Source: Eudorina sp. 2006-703-Eu-15
Taxonomy: Eukaryota; Chlorophyta; Chlorophyceae; Chlamydomonadales; Volvocaceae
Length of the DNA: 64,000 nucleotides
Assembly: GCA_003117195.1 (NCBI GenBank)
Contig: BDSI01000039.1
Coordinates: 936,001-1,000,000 of the forward strand
Direction of reading: 5' to 3'
Position numbers and translations under genes: made by a program. This document shows positions 25,301-37,900 of the stretch, in pieces. Every line of letters starts with the position of its first letter. The stretch's first letter is position 1. Below the pieces are notes generated by a model. It had not been told where the DNA came from. It saw nothing but the letters and a program-made list of their open reading frames with translations, and made no database searches.

Positions 25301-28300
25301 TGCGGATGCGCACCTGCTTGCAGCTTCACACACGGCAGAGGGGATTGGAGAGAGGCACGCCCGGCAGAGGACGTGGACCGGGATAGTGACTGCAGCATCG
25401 GAAGGACCGCAGCACGTGGAGCCCTAGGGCCTCTACCACCACTATGATCAGCAGCAGCTGACATCCTGTGGAAATGATGGGGAGGTCTGGTCCGGGTGGC
25501 CTGTAGGGTCTTTGGAAGGGGCATTGGCTTTGGGAGGTGTGCATAGCGTCGTACATGCAAACGCGGGAGCTCCCCGGCTCGCCGCCCACCCGCTATCAAG
25601 CCGTTGCCGTTGCGCGGCCCGCTCCTCGGGTCAGGTTCCTGGACTCGATCGGTATGTCCAACACCAAGATCCTGGCCAAGCTGGAGTCGCGTCAGTCGCT
25701 GCTCAACTTCCAGGTGCGGTGCCCTGCGGTGCCCATGAGGTGGACAGGCAGCTTGGGCAGCTCGGTGGGATCGTGGGAAGCTCCAGCTCGGCTCTTGACC
25801 AGCGTGTGAAACATCGTGGAGTGAAACGCCAAGGTCCTTGGAGGGCACGCAAAGGTCGCAGAGGCGGAAGCAGCAGCAGGGATACCGGGATACCGGGCGC
25901 AGGAGGGGGTCCACTCAGGCGGAGCATGCCCGAAGGGCGGTGGCCGCAGGGTGTCTGCAGCGGGGGGGCCTGCTGGCTGCGTATCTTGCCGCCTCGATGG
26001 GAGGATCTGAGGGGCAGCTCCCTACCCCCGATGGACCGCGTTCATGCGCCGCAGCCACAGCCGCAGCGTTCAGCGCCTCCCTCACTGCTGCTCCTCCCGC
26101 CCTCCCTCCCCGTGCAGGGCATCCTGAACGAGGCGGACGGCATCATCATCTCCCGTGGCAACCTGGGCCTGGACTGCGTGCCGGAGAAGATGGCGCTGGT
26201 GCAGAAGACGTTGGTGCAGGTGGTGCAGAGGGGGGACGAGAGGGAAACGGCCTGTGGCGCGGGCCACATGATGAGTCCATGACGGGGTCCCTGACACGGC
26301 GCATGGCGAGTCCTGTATGTCCCTAGCGCAAGAGCACTTTGTCGGTGCTGCACCGCGTGGGCAACGGAAGCCATCGTGTCCTCGTACGCGACTGGAACAA
26401 ACTACCTTTCTTCTCTTTCCCTTTCCCTCGTGGCCAGGCGTGCAACCTGGTGGGCAAGCCCGTTTTGATGACCCGTGTGGTGGATACCATGATCAACACG
26501 CCCCGCCCCACCCGCGCCGAGGCCACTGACGTGGCCAATGCCGTACTGGACGGCGTGGACGGCATCCTCCTGGGCGCGGAGACCCTGCGGGGCCGCTACC
26601 CGGTGGAGACCGTGACCACCATTTGTAACATCAGCCGGGCTGCCGAGAAGGTCTTCGATCACCACTACCACTACGAGCACCTGATGGAGGTGGGCGAGGG
26701 TGCACTCTGCGAGGAGTGCCATACATGAGGATGATGATCATCACAGAGCGGATGGGTTTCCTGGGGAGGGCCCTTCGTGAGGAAGGATGTCAAGCCAGAG
26801 CCTGACCGACAGAGCCTCTGGATTCTTGTGCGTGCCGTGGGGCACCTTCCACCACGACACCACCACCACAATCACCACCAACAACAAAACAACCAAAGCA
26901 TTCCTCTGTTGAGGGGTGCACCACTGCATCCTTCACCTCATTCGACTCCTATGACGCTTGTGAGGGTTCCATACTCACCACCAGCCAGCGCCCAGCAGCA
27001 TCCATCCGCCTCGACGCACAATTGTGTGCGCAAACGTCTTGACCGACCACGTGCCGGACGGTCGGTCCGCGCCATTTGAGGGAATCAGGAGAAGGTACTA
27101 TTATGTGATGTGAAGTAATCCGATCGGGCGCATTTCGGATGGTCTCTGCAGGTGGCGATCGATGTCGGGGAGTTGGCCGGCGACCGGCAAGGCGTCTCGG
27201 GCGAATCGGATGAGGACGGCGGCGCAACTCCATCCGTCGCGGACGCCAACGGCTCGTCCGTACGCGCCACGGGTGTCCGCGGCCGTATCCGGCGGGACGA
27301 CAGCTGGAACAGCGTCACCAGCGCGGGGGCTCACCACCAGCTGCCGAGCCTGGGGGTGGCAGCCAAGGCCATGGCCAGGTTCTCGCAGGTGGCGTCGACG
27401 GGCTCCCTGGCGGGGATGGGTTTCGGCAGGTCGGACCTGACGGGATCGGCGTACCACAGGGCGCCGTACATCAGGTGCGCGACCTAACTGGTTTGTTTGC
27501 GCTTGTACGGGGGGTACATGAGTATGTGTCGTACACGGGGTCCCCTGCCTACATCAAATGCATCAGGGCCCCTGGAGTCTGACAACGGGCCATGCCGCTC
27601 CGTTGCCGCAACGGACGCTCCGACCGATGCTGACCCCTGTTCCCCTCCCCCATGTGACATGGAACTCTTAGCACGAACGCAGCAGCAGCAGCAGCACGGT
27701 CGGCTCCTAATCTTTGGCATTGACCGTGCTTGCACTGCGCTTGCACGGTCCTTGACCCTTGGCTCGTCAGTGCCGTGGACGTTGAGCCCTTCATCATTTC
27801 CTACACACCGCCTAACACGCGGTTCCTGAATCCTGCCCCGTCCTTGGCCCCGCAGCAAGCTGGAGTCCATCGCCTCCTCGGCGGTGCGCGCCGCGGACCG
27901 CGTGGGCGCGTCCCTCATCGTGGTGTACACCCACACGGGCAAGACCGCCCAGTTGGTGGCCAAGTACCGGCCGCCCATGCCCATCCTGACGCTGGTGGTG
28001 CCACACCTTGTGTCGGACCAGCTCAAGTGGAAGCTGGAGGGCAGGTGGGCGCTGGGGAGGCAGCGATTTTTCTCGAAGGGGATTGACGACGACCCTCGGG
28101 TCGGTCTGGCGGGCCTGGTGTGATGGATTTCGCCTCGGACGCGTGCGTGGCCGGTGTAGAACTTGGATGACATAGAAGTGAAGGCGGGCACACGGGCATG
28201 CAGGGGCCATGGGTTCATATAGGTTTCAGTGGGGGTTGGATATGTGGGGTCACAAGGGGAGCGTGGGCAGCGACCAAGGTGGATCACGGTGTGCCAGTTC

Positions 28301-29069
28301 CATGAGCTCCATACGGTAAAAGTGGGTGGCGGCGGGCGGGCGGGCTGCGTTGCTATTTTTTGGGGTCACCTCCCAAGCCAACAGCGCTCTGCTGCTTCAG
28401 ACATTTTTCTACACCAGCCGAGCACCGGGTGCCGACCCGGCCCCTTGCCCTCGCAGGTCGAGCGCGCGGCAGTGCTTGGTGAGCCGCAGCCTGCTTCCGA
28501 TCCTGGCGGCCCCCAGCCCCAGCGGCGACCAGCTGCTGCAGGAGGCGGTGGTGATGGCGAGCCGCGTGGGGCTGGTCAAGCCGCACGACCACGTGGTGTG
28601 CGTGCAGCGCATCCACGACGACTTCTGTGTCAAGATCATATCGGTGGACGAGCTGGGTGCAGGTGGGTCCTGGGCTGGGCTGGCGGCACCCAGCTGTCCT
28701 GTGCTGTGGAAAAGTCTCTCGGTGCGTGTCCCTGCGTGTCTCGGCAGGCGGCTGCAGGGTCACCTGCATCCGACAATGTGTTCCGTGCACGTGTGTCACG
28801 GCTGTCCCCTCCGCCTGCTGCTTGCTCTTCGTGGTGCTGCAGGCATCAAGCGCGACGACGCGGTGCTCAGCCACAGCGTGTTCGGCACGCCCACCGTGCA
28901 GCCACCAGCGACCGCCTACACACCCGGCTACGACTCGCCGCGGGTGCACAACAACCCCATCGGGAACAAGTTCGGGCCCCTTCCGCCGGCCGCGTTGGTG
29001 ACGCCATCCCAGGGCAGCTTCACCGGGGCATTGGGCGGCGTCCTGACTCCGGCCGGGCTCCGTATCTAA
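22321..29069 (+). CDS. PYK: Pyruvate kinase, algal-type, with inserted exon
   Basis: Converts phosphoenolpyruvate and ADP to pyruvate and ATP in glycolysis. Twelve exons join in frame: 22321-22444, 22951-23174, 23649-23883, 24192-24358, 25009-25067, 25635-25713, 26118-26219, 26438-26689, 27152-27474, 27856-28044, 28457-28662, 28843-29069. This gives 728 aa from 22321 or 713 aa from the ATG at 22366; an acceptor at 22335 leaves room for an upstream first exon. Family marks in order: [25 protein letters not shown], the [14 protein letters not shown] active-site region, the metal/PEP-binding [14 protein letters not shown] and [10 protein letters not shown], then the C domain ([25 protein letters not shown]). 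The usual RxNFSHG is replaced by RVDLTWG, which I associate with a green-algal subclass. Exon 9 inserts about 107 Ser/Gly-rich residues before the C domain. The last exon is a Pro/Gly-rich tail. Confidence 0.92.
23884..23908 (+). repeat. (GTGC)n at a pyruvate kinase 5' splice site
   Basis: Six GTGC units start exactly at the donor of the third intron, so GTGCGT is repeated several times in tandem. Only the first GT gives the phase needed by the next exon. Confidence 0.85.
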
Positions 29070-30120
29070 CACCGCAACAGCAGGGCGCAGGGCGTCACGC
29101 ACCTGTCGAAAATTTATTGATCATAAGATGACTCGGAAAGAAAACTTTTACCTTTCGCGATGCTGCAACCCCTACAGGTAGGTTGGACGACCATGGTGTC
29201 TGGGAACCTTTGTGAGGGCCCAGATTGCAGGACGGATTGTCGGTTTTGACGTTGGTTCATCCTTGGGCCTTTCGCGATTGCAACGCGCCGATCCGGGCTG
29301 TTTGTTTATATCTGTACGCGGTCCCTTGTTCAGCCATGGCTCTTGATTCTCTGCTGTGGGGGCAGTATTCAGCCCCCGACGCCTGGCGCTTGAACTTCTG
29401 CGAGAGGACGCGATCTGGTGACTACGATTAATCTTGATTGTGTGAAGGCAATATCGTGCGGCAAGTGAGGGTGCGCCGGCGGGCCGGCGGTCTACGTGCG
29501 GAGGCACAGAAGAAGGGAATTGTGTCGAGAGCTGTATCAGCCACCCGTGCCACTGGTTCCTGCTATCGCATGTTGCAGCCCGCACGTCATGCGCACTACA
29601 GCTCAGATACCGCGGGTTTGCGGTATGTAAGATCGACCTATCATTTACGCACAAAAGATTGCCAGACAGACGCGCCTGTCCGGATATGGCGCGGTACATC
29701 CATGCCCGTGGCAGTTGGAGCCTTATCGAGGAAAACAACACGGACCACGCCCGGCCCTTCACCGCCCCTCTCCATTTTCACAGATAAGGTCTCCACCATG
29801 CGTCAAACGCTATGTTTTGTCATAGACGCTATGTTCGTCGTCGGCCGCAACCCGCGCACCACCACATGCGAACAGATTATGCTGGTCTGAACCAGAACTC
29901 GAAGCGCGGTCGGGCTGTACCTAATTGTGAGGCCACGGACCAAGGCCATAAGAGCAGCGGTCCCGGCAACACGATTCCTAAATGCAGCCGCCGCTTGGCG
30001 GCCGCGTCCAACCTTTAACGAGCACGCATCTGGCGCACGCCTTGTTAGTGCCAGTACGGTACACCACGGACTATCCTCCCGCAGGTTCCAAAGGACATGC
30101 CTGCAGCGATGTGGGGAGCA
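29070..30120. other. Intergenic between convergent pyruvate kinase and GOS1
   Basis: About 1 kb between facing stop codons, so it should hold two 3' UTRs. A 196-codon minus-strand ORF (29762-29172) has no recognisable domain and a composition like shifted-frame DNA. Confidence 0.6.
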
Positions 30121-31401
30121 TCACTTCGCAAGGACGTAAATGATGGTGAACACAATGCAACACGTGATCACCGCCGCCAGCACCAACGTGTCCTTTGACT
30201 TCTTGCGTCGAATTGCGTTCAGCAAACCGTTCAGCACGGGGAACCGGCTGCCGACCTGCACCAGCTTGTCCGTGATCCCCTCGAACACGCGCCGTTGCTG
30301 CATGAGGTTACCAGACACGTTGGATGCTTGCGACAAGAGGTCATCGACCTGAGGGTGCGGCGGTCAAATACAGGCGGTTAAGGACGCACTTTTCCATCTA
30401 AGGCAGGCGCGAAACGATTGGACCTCAAGTCCTTATGCGGCTTACCATATTGGCGGAGTTTTGGATCGTGCCCCGCTCGCGCAACAGCGCCCCCGACGAG
30501 CTTTGCACCTGCAATTATGCAAAAGGAGCGGTGTCAGGTATGCCACTGCGCCAAGCAATACCTTCCACAACCTCATTCATTATGTGTCCAGACCAAGCGC
30601 AACATCACCGCAAATGGCGAGCCAACGGCACGCACCTGCACGCTGAGCAAGGGGCTTTCCGTGCTGCCCGCGAGCAGCTTGACCCGATCCAGCGCTGCGC
30701 CAAGGGTAGCGTTGACCTTGCGGAACTCCTGTGTGTGCACGGGTCAAGAGTACCAACACCCGTGGGTGGGGGTATTGCGCTGTGTTGAACGGCTTGTTCG
30801 GCTATGCCCTGCAATCCCAGCATCTGGCAGCGCTCACCTGTGTGAATTCTTGAAGGATGTCACGGTGCCTGGCAAGCGTGTGTGATCGCGAGTCTGTGCT
30901 ACCACCAACGGTCGCTGCCATTTCGTCGTTTACGTCCGACAAGCGCTGGAGCAAGTCCTCAACCTCTGCCGCTTTCGTTTGCGCGAGCTGCTGGTAGGTG
31001 CGACGCAATACGGCCAGACGTTAGTCGCCGGTGTCTCCTGCCTGGCAGACCAAAACAATTCGCTCACCTGGTCCGCCCCGAGCGCTGCATTATCCGTGCT
31101 GTTTAGCTTGTAGCTGGCTTCAAAACTTGAACAAAGCTTTGTAAAGGCTGCAAGTTTCACGTCTAGCTCACCCTCCAGTCTCCGCGCCTGTCGAGGGCGA
31201 CAACTGCTCAGACGAACATCAGGAGTCCCTTGCGATGTGTGTGCACCTTACCTCCTTGCGCAGGTCTTCCCAAACCCGCGTTTGCCCCGGCGCCCGTGCA
31301 GGCGCGGGATTGCTGCAAGGTCCATCGGGAACTTCCAGTCAGCACGGTCATGATTTTCCCAACGCAAGTTCTAACAATCGCCTCGCGCACCGGTAGGCCA
31401 T
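30121..31401 (-). CDS. GOS1: Golgi Qb-SNARE GOS1/GOS28
   Basis: Golgi v-/Qb-SNARE of the GOS28 (GOSR1) family, acting in ER-Golgi and intra-Golgi vesicle fusion. Seven exons join in frame to 242 aa: 31401-31391, 31312-31252, 31187-31068, 30990-30838, 30728-30636, 30508-30446, 30348-30121. The N-terminal signature VWEDLRKEARRLEGELDVKL matches the family. It is followed by coiled helices, the SALLRERGTI-type segment that opens the SNARE motif, and the SNARE core VSGNLMQQRRVFEGITDKL. Next come FPVLNGLLNAIRRKKSKDTL and a C-terminal anchor of about 18 hydrophobic residues ending in YVLAK. The first exon (coding MAYR) is the weakest part: it was chosen because its donor phase fits. Confidence 0.88.
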
Positions 31402-31891
31402 ATACGCTGTTGCTACGTGTCGACCGGACGGTGCCTCCGAGAGAAACATATCACATCATATCGCTACGCTCTCATGCAAAACCCCGCACAGCAAATTTCA
31501 CAAGAAAGTTTGTGCATAAAAGGTAGCTGCACTTCCAGGCTGAGTTTATTGATGTTGGTTAGCACTAGCACAGAAAGGCCATAACTAGAAATTGTAGCAT
31601 GTCCCACAAATGAAGCTTCGTTTTGGTGACAGGCTTTCAGTCACGGCATTGATCTGCGGTATCTCTGCTCAAACACCCAACCCTTCTTTTAGAGCGGGCC
31701 ATGCCGTACTGGCTTCAGGAGAGGAGGGAGCCATAGGCCTGCAGTGTTCTTGTCACAGATGTTTCACTTCTGTGCCTTCACAACAATTAGTATCTTAATT
31801 TACACGAAAGCGGTTTCGATACGCTACGCAGTGTTCCTTACGTAGATCTGCGGAATTTCTGCTTTGGTCACCACTTCCCTGAACCGCAACC
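31402..31891. promoter_or_regulatory. Divergent promoter region, GOS1 / PBG1
   Basis: 490 bp separates the inferred start codons of GOS1 (minus) and PBG1 (plus). It must hold both promoters and 5' UTRs. No convincing TATA box or other named element was seen. Confidence 0.5.
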
Positions 31892-33425
31892 ATGTTGCCT
31901 CGGCCAACCACACACTCCAAGGCTCTAGGTCCCGGAGTCGCTGGGCCGGAGCTGGCCGTGGCGACTTCGGCTGTGCTGGACCGGCCCCCGCAGCCCGCTG
32001 CACACCTGCCGCTCTCGGGAGCGCAGCCCTGTGCGGTGGACCCCGCCGTTTTGGGCGACCCGAGGCAGCACACCAAGTACCCGTACGTGACGGGCACGTC
32101 CGTGCTTGCCATTAAGTACAAGGACGGCGTCCTGGTTGGTTGCGACATGCTTGGCGCCTACGGCAGCACCAAACGCTACAAGAGCACGCAGCGCGTTGTC
32201 CGCGTCAACAGCAAGTGTGTGGTCGCTGCGGGGGGCGAAATCAGTGATTTCCAGTACATTTCCAATCTGCTGGACGAGCTAACGACCGATGACTATCGCA
32301 CGGACGACGGGATAGAGCTGAGCCCGCAAGAGGTTTACTCTTACCTGTGCCGCGTCATGTACAACCGCCGGAACAAGTTCGATCCCCTGTGGAACACGCT
32401 GGTTGTGGGCGGCGTGCAAGATGGAGCACCGTTCCTGGGGATGGTGGGCATGATCGGTACCCACTTCACGGACAGCCACGTGACGACGGGCTTTGCCAAT
32501 CAGCTGGCGCGGCCTCTTTTCCGTGAGCGGCAGAGCGACGACATGTCGGAGGAGGATGCGCTGAAGCTCATGTACGATGCCCTCAAGGTGAGGTCGGAGG
32601 AGGGCTTGCCTGGGGCTGTCGAGGATGGGGTTCGTGAGGACATGTGCCAGTTATGTTGGCAGCCGGACGTTTCGCCGCATTTCTTGCGTGCGGCAACGGT
32701 GCCGGCTGGTCAAACAAGAGAACGCCCGATGACGGGCCAGCGTTGCATAGCTGCGACGATGGCGTTGGAGCAATAGGCGAAAGTACCGACGCGCACGGCT
32801 AAGGGATCCCGAGCCGCAAGGTGTTGTCTTTTCAGCAACCGAGTGGGCTCTCCATGTAGGGGGGCTTGCACTCAGGGCCACGTAGGGTTAGCCCAGATAC
32901 ATGGTGTCTGGTGCGGGCCAACGGACACTGGGGCTGGCCGAAGGCCTGTGAACGGGCAAATGGCATGTGACATCCGCGTTTGTGAGCCTCAGGACATGGG
33001 TAATGCTCAGGTTACACAGGGCATCCTGCGGCAACCCCTTTGTGGCTCTTAACTTATTATGCCTTGCACCGGATTCCTGCCAAGCGACCGTCCGTGCCGC
33101 ATCATTCATTTCGACGTAGCCGCTCAGCATGGCAGGCTCGCGGGCGGTGCATCTCATGTTCACCGCATGCCTGGATTGCGGTCCTGCTGGCCACGAGCAT
33201 GCTTCTGATCTGTCTGAGTCGTCTGTGTCAACGAACCACGGCACCCGCTCCAACGCTGCCCTGCAGGTGTGCTACTACCGCGACAAGCAGTCCATCAACA
33301 AGTTCCAGGTCGCCAAGGTCAGCAAGGAGGGTGGGGTCAGCATCTCAGAGCCCTTCGCGCTGGACATGCGCTGGGACTACAAGCTGTTCGCGCAGCCGAC
33401 CAAGTGGGCCGTCGGCGCCTGGTAG
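31892..33425 (+). CDS. PBG1: 20S proteasome subunit beta type-4 (PBG1)
   Basis: Non-catalytic beta subunit of the 20S proteasome (PBG1 in plants, PSMB4 in animals). Two exons, 31892-32587 and 33267-33425, join in phase 0 to 284 aa. Conserved stretches are YPYVTGTSVLAIKYKDGVL, GSTKRYKSTQRV, GGEISDFQYI, YLCRVMYNRRNKFDPLWNT, and in exon 2 YYRDKQSINKFQVAKV. The N terminus before HTKYPYVTGTSV is about 63 residues, longer than in plants, and would be the propeptide-like extension typical of this subunit. There is one 679-bp intron. Confidence 0.96.
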
Positions 33426-34971
33426 GCGGCCGAGCACGGCGACCCGCAGCTGTGGACGCCATGGAGCCGGCGTGCGGTACACTCAAGGCGGCGAGCACGG
33501 CACACGGCCCGGCGCCCTTGCGCGAGTCGTTCTGCCCATGCCGACGACTAGGGCGCAAAGGTGTAGGGGTTTGATGGTGAGATAGGGCGATGGCGGGGGG
33601 GTCCATGAACGTTTGTGGATCCCATTTGTTCTTCAGTCGCTTGATGGCTGTTGACCGGATTGCGGTAAGGGGTATGAAGGGGCCTGAACCTGCCGCCTCT
33701 CGTCAGGCAATTGTGGTGAGAAAGGGGGTCGGGCTGCACTGCCGTGTTTCGTTTGGGTGTGCCACTTGAGGGCTGGCACGTCGAGTCTGGATCACCGCAA
33801 AGGGAAGAGGTGTAGCCAACAGCACGGCTTGCACGATGCGATGACGGACACATGACATTGCAGTTGCGGGCGTAGGATCCCGCAAGTTGATTTTGTACGG
33901 CCAATCTAGTAGTCTCGGTCGCATGTTGGTTTTGTGATGTGCCACAAGCCAGGAACGCAATCACAGTACAGGAAGGCAGGTTTTGCACGTCCGTAGTTAG
34001 TAGCAGCATCTATCTGTCAACCATGCCAACGTGATTCGATAGCTGTCGTTCCGCCAACGTGAGCGCAGCAGCATAGCGTCAGTGGCAACGTAGGGGTGGG
34101 GTGTCCGCGGACCAAGGTACGGGGGCTGTAAGGAGTATTTCGTGTGGCGCTTACTTCCGTCTTGCAACATGGTAGGCCGTTTTCGGCTTCAATCGTATTA
34201 CTCCGGGCGGCATCCGCCGGACGCGTTCCCGTGGCGTTACCTGACTGGGGCCTGGGCCACACCGGTAGCACCGCACCGCTCCAATGTGCGCGTCGGCTTG
34301 CACATGGGCACTCCGCCCCCAGCAAAGCGCCCCCACCTCTGACTGCGCCCCAGCGCTGCCCCTAAAACGACTCCTGTACCTGCCCAGCGCCTCATCAGCG
34401 TGGCCAGACCTCAGTCACTCCCAAACCTGACTGCGAGGTCGAGAGAACCAGCGCTGAAAAGGATGCTCCACCCGCCCGGGCCCGCCTGGCCACCTCCCAT
34501 ACCCCCCGTCAAGAGCTCAAGACCGTCCCTCACTAACTCCCTCACTAACAAAAGGACAGCACGAGCGGGCCAACATCCTCCTCCATCCGTTAGCCGCGAT
34601 ATCCCTTGGAGTGCCCCACCAAACTTGCAGCAGTGGTTCGGCCAGGGGGGGCAGAGGAGGTTCCTCACCGGTCATCTTGCGCCAAGGGTGGATGATTCAA
34701 GGTCCTACACATCCTAACGCTCCACATATGCTTACCGCCGCTGCTGCTCTGGTGCAACACGCAATCCTCGACAGCCACGCCCGACAATTTCAGCACTGTC
34801 TCCTTCGGCTCCGTGAAGTACATCGACAGCTGGCATCCATCGGCCCTTCGCCCCAAACCTAGATGCCCAAATCAATAGCCTCAGCGGACCGTCGCGGCCC
34901 TCCCCGGCGCACACACACTCACACAGCTTTCTGTCTCTTGTCTCGCGGACACGCAAACCTTCTGGGTCAGT
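33426..34971. other. Intergenic between convergent PBG1 and 7TM-like gene
   Basis: 1.5 kb between facing stop codons. A TGTAA pentamer at about 34127-34131 could be a distant poly(A) signal for PBG1. ORFs here lack recognisable motifs. Nothing else seen. Confidence 0.55.
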
Positions 34972-37900
34972 CTACTTCCTTGGCCTGGTCAACGGATGGG
35001 ACGCATCGTCCCCCTCCTCATCGTCGCTACACAGGGTGAACTGCCCCGCATCCGATGAGGGCTGCACCGCCTGAATCGGGGGCCGTGACCTGGGCTGCGG
35101 CCCGCGCCTTGCTCCCCGGGCTGGGGCGGCGGCTGGCCCTGCTGCTGAATCCGCCGCTGAGCCTGCCCCGGGGTGGCTGCTGACCGGTAGCGCCCCGAAC
35201 TGGTTCCCCGCCGGCAGCGGCAGCACCGCGGGGCCCTGGGGCGCCGACGGGATCTGGCGGTAGCGCTCCGAGTCCACCTGGGCCTTACGAGCTGCACGAC
35301 TGGGGGCAGGGGAGGAGACCGAGGGACCTGCCGTCCCCCCTGACCCCTGGGTCGACGTCCCCGCGTCCCCAGCTGCCCCGCTGTGTCCGTTCCGCCCCTC
35401 TAGGGAATCCATGGCTATGCCGGTGAGTAGGTTGTTGACGCCACGCTCCTCCGCGTCCTCCTCGCTGAACCCGATCATCAGGTAGCTGCTCTCGCCCTGC
35501 GGCCTGTGGGGGCAGGTGGGCGTCGCGGCTTCATACGGGGTGTGCTAGTACAGGCTGGGGTGCAACCGCAAGACGCGACAAGCGAGGTTGGTGTGCAACT
35601 GTGCATGCGTGTTGGACGGTTGACACCAGGCAAGCAGACCATGGGTTGCTAGTGTGCCGGACATGACGGTTAGGCAGCACAACCATTCCACGGGACTGGA
35701 ATCACGGAACGCTCTCCCACGCCCGCAGGGCCTCCCGAACAGACACAGAGAGGCGGGTCGCCAGCGGACGCCATGCAGCGGATGATCGCTGCGGAGCCCA
35801 TTGCGCATTACGGCTCAATGCCCATTACGGCGGAGCTCAAGGACAGGGTCCATCGCAGACTGCCCCCTCGGCCACAGACCGGCCGCACCGCGGCTCCCAC
35901 GGACACTGCGGCCGGCAGCGCGGAGCCGGGAGGTGCGGTGCTTCCCCCACCTCCCGGGGCGACCCCGCCGTTGCCGCGGCGCGCACATGGCCCCTCACCC
36001 CGCGCCGCAAGGTGGGACGACCCTAGGACCCCAAGGGCAAGCAGCACCCTACCTGAAGATGATCAGGAGGAGGATCATAAAGATGAAGTACATGACGAAC
36101 TGCAACACTGCCACCATGCTCTGCACAACGACGTTGATAAAGAGCGGGAGCAGGATGACGCCTGAGGGGGAAGGAAGGGGGTTGCAGGATGGGGTGCAGG
36201 CAGGGGCGCCGGACAGGCGATCAGTGAAACAGCGATACAGTCGGGCAGGATTGCATACCAGCACAACTCCGCGCCCACATCGTGAGCGGCAGCAGTCGCG
36301 GAGTGCCCTCGTCGGGGTCCGCACCGACGCGTCCCCTGAAACCCGGAAGCTCTCCCACACGCAAGCCGATGGCCCGGTGGTACACGATGTGGGGTCACGA
36401 CTCGCGTTGCACCAGGAGGAGAAGCGGAGCGTCTGCGGATCGGCTCATGCAGTGGCAACCCAGCCGTGAGAGAAAGAGCGGTCACCCGGCTCAGAGCCGG
36501 GCAGCCGGTTATAGGCTCCCCATCGCAAGCGGTCGCGCGGAACCGCCTGCCGCAGGCCCGCACCACATCACCACATCACCACCACCACCACCACCTCACC
36601 CGGCGACCCGCCCGTTCACCCCTTTACTACGGTACCGCAACGTAGGGCCCCGATCTGCGGTTGCCCCCCCTCCGACAGACTTACAGATTTCCGCCGCCAG
36701 GTACGAAGAGACGCCCAATGAGAAGCGGGCCAGGAGTTTCTTCTTGGCCGTGTAGGCCAGGTGCTCAGCCACCGTCTGGCCATCGTCACCCTCGGCCGTC
36801 TCAAGGTCGAGCGCCGCCGTGCGAGGAGGCGGGACCTTGGCGGGGACCGGCCCCAGCCCGAGCGGCGCATAGGCGTCCGTGAAGGGGTTGTCCGCACCGG
36901 GCTCCTCGGACAGCTGGCCGGTGCGGCGCTGCGGTGCCGAGGGCGCCCGGGACCGGACAGCAGAGGAGGGCAAGCCAGATGAGGGGAAAGGACGGCCGCA
37001 GCAGGGGAGAGGAGAGCCGCAAGGCCGCAGATGTGCATGTGAACGAATGAATGAATGAATGTTGCCGAGGAGCCTCCCACATGGGACCATCAATAGTTCG
37101 GTGCCGACCAGGAGAGACCCCAGCCTAGCTTACCTTGTAGTCCTCCTCCAGGCTGCTGATCTCTCGGCTCAGCGCCTGACAACAGGCCAGACGGGTACAG
37201 CGAGTCGGCAATGCCAAGGGAGGACAGGACACCACAGGCGGGCGAGGGGCCCCGTCAGCTCCAGCGCGGGAGGTCAGGGGCCCAGCTCAAACTGACTGAA
37301 GCCGAAAGATATTGAAAGCAGGGCGATAAGGCCCACGGAGGCGCCAGTTTCGTCTGGTCGTAAACTCCCGCAGGCCTGCCATTCGTACTGCACCATGCCA
37401 GGTTCCTCTGCCGTAACGCCATGCCCAAGGCAATCAAGTGACCCTGGGCAGGTGTGTGTGTTTGACAAGAAGCCCAACCATAACCAGGGCAGGTGTGTGT
37501 GTGTGTGACATCGTCAGATGCACCCGACCCAGATCGCAGTAACCCCACTAGACCTCCGGACAGGGCTCTATGCAAAGGTTCGATCCCCTCCGGAACCATA
37601 ACGACGCAAACCTGCAGTCCAGCCCTTCCCAGTCCCGTCCGTCCGGCCGCTCACTTCGAACATGTACAACCAGGAAAGGATGAGGGCCGCCAGGTTCAGA
37701 ACCGCACACACGAACCACACGCTGGCCGCCAGCGTGTTCAAATCGTACAGGTCATAATTGTCGGACGAGGGTGAAGATGCCAGAGCGTAAAATGAAAAGT
37801 CGGTGATCTGGGGCGGGGACGTGACATGGGGAGAGAGAGGGCCGTGGTTGCTTGGATAGCCAAGAGAAGCAGTAAAAGCAGTAACGGTATCAATGGGCTC

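Noticed and set aside
27679..27696. CAG repeat that could encode polyglutamine
   Set aside because: It falls in an intron of pyruvate kinase; the flanking exons join in phase without it.
29172..29762. 196-codon minus-strand ORF downstream of pyruvate kinase
   Set aside because: No motif, no splice partners, and composition typical of random GC-rich DNA; it lies where 3' UTRs are expected.
37577..37587. GGTTCGATCCC, a tRNA B-box-like motif
   Set aside because: The flanking bases do not form a T-stem, and no A box or acceptor stem is found at tRNA distance; it lies in an intron of the 7TM-like gene.
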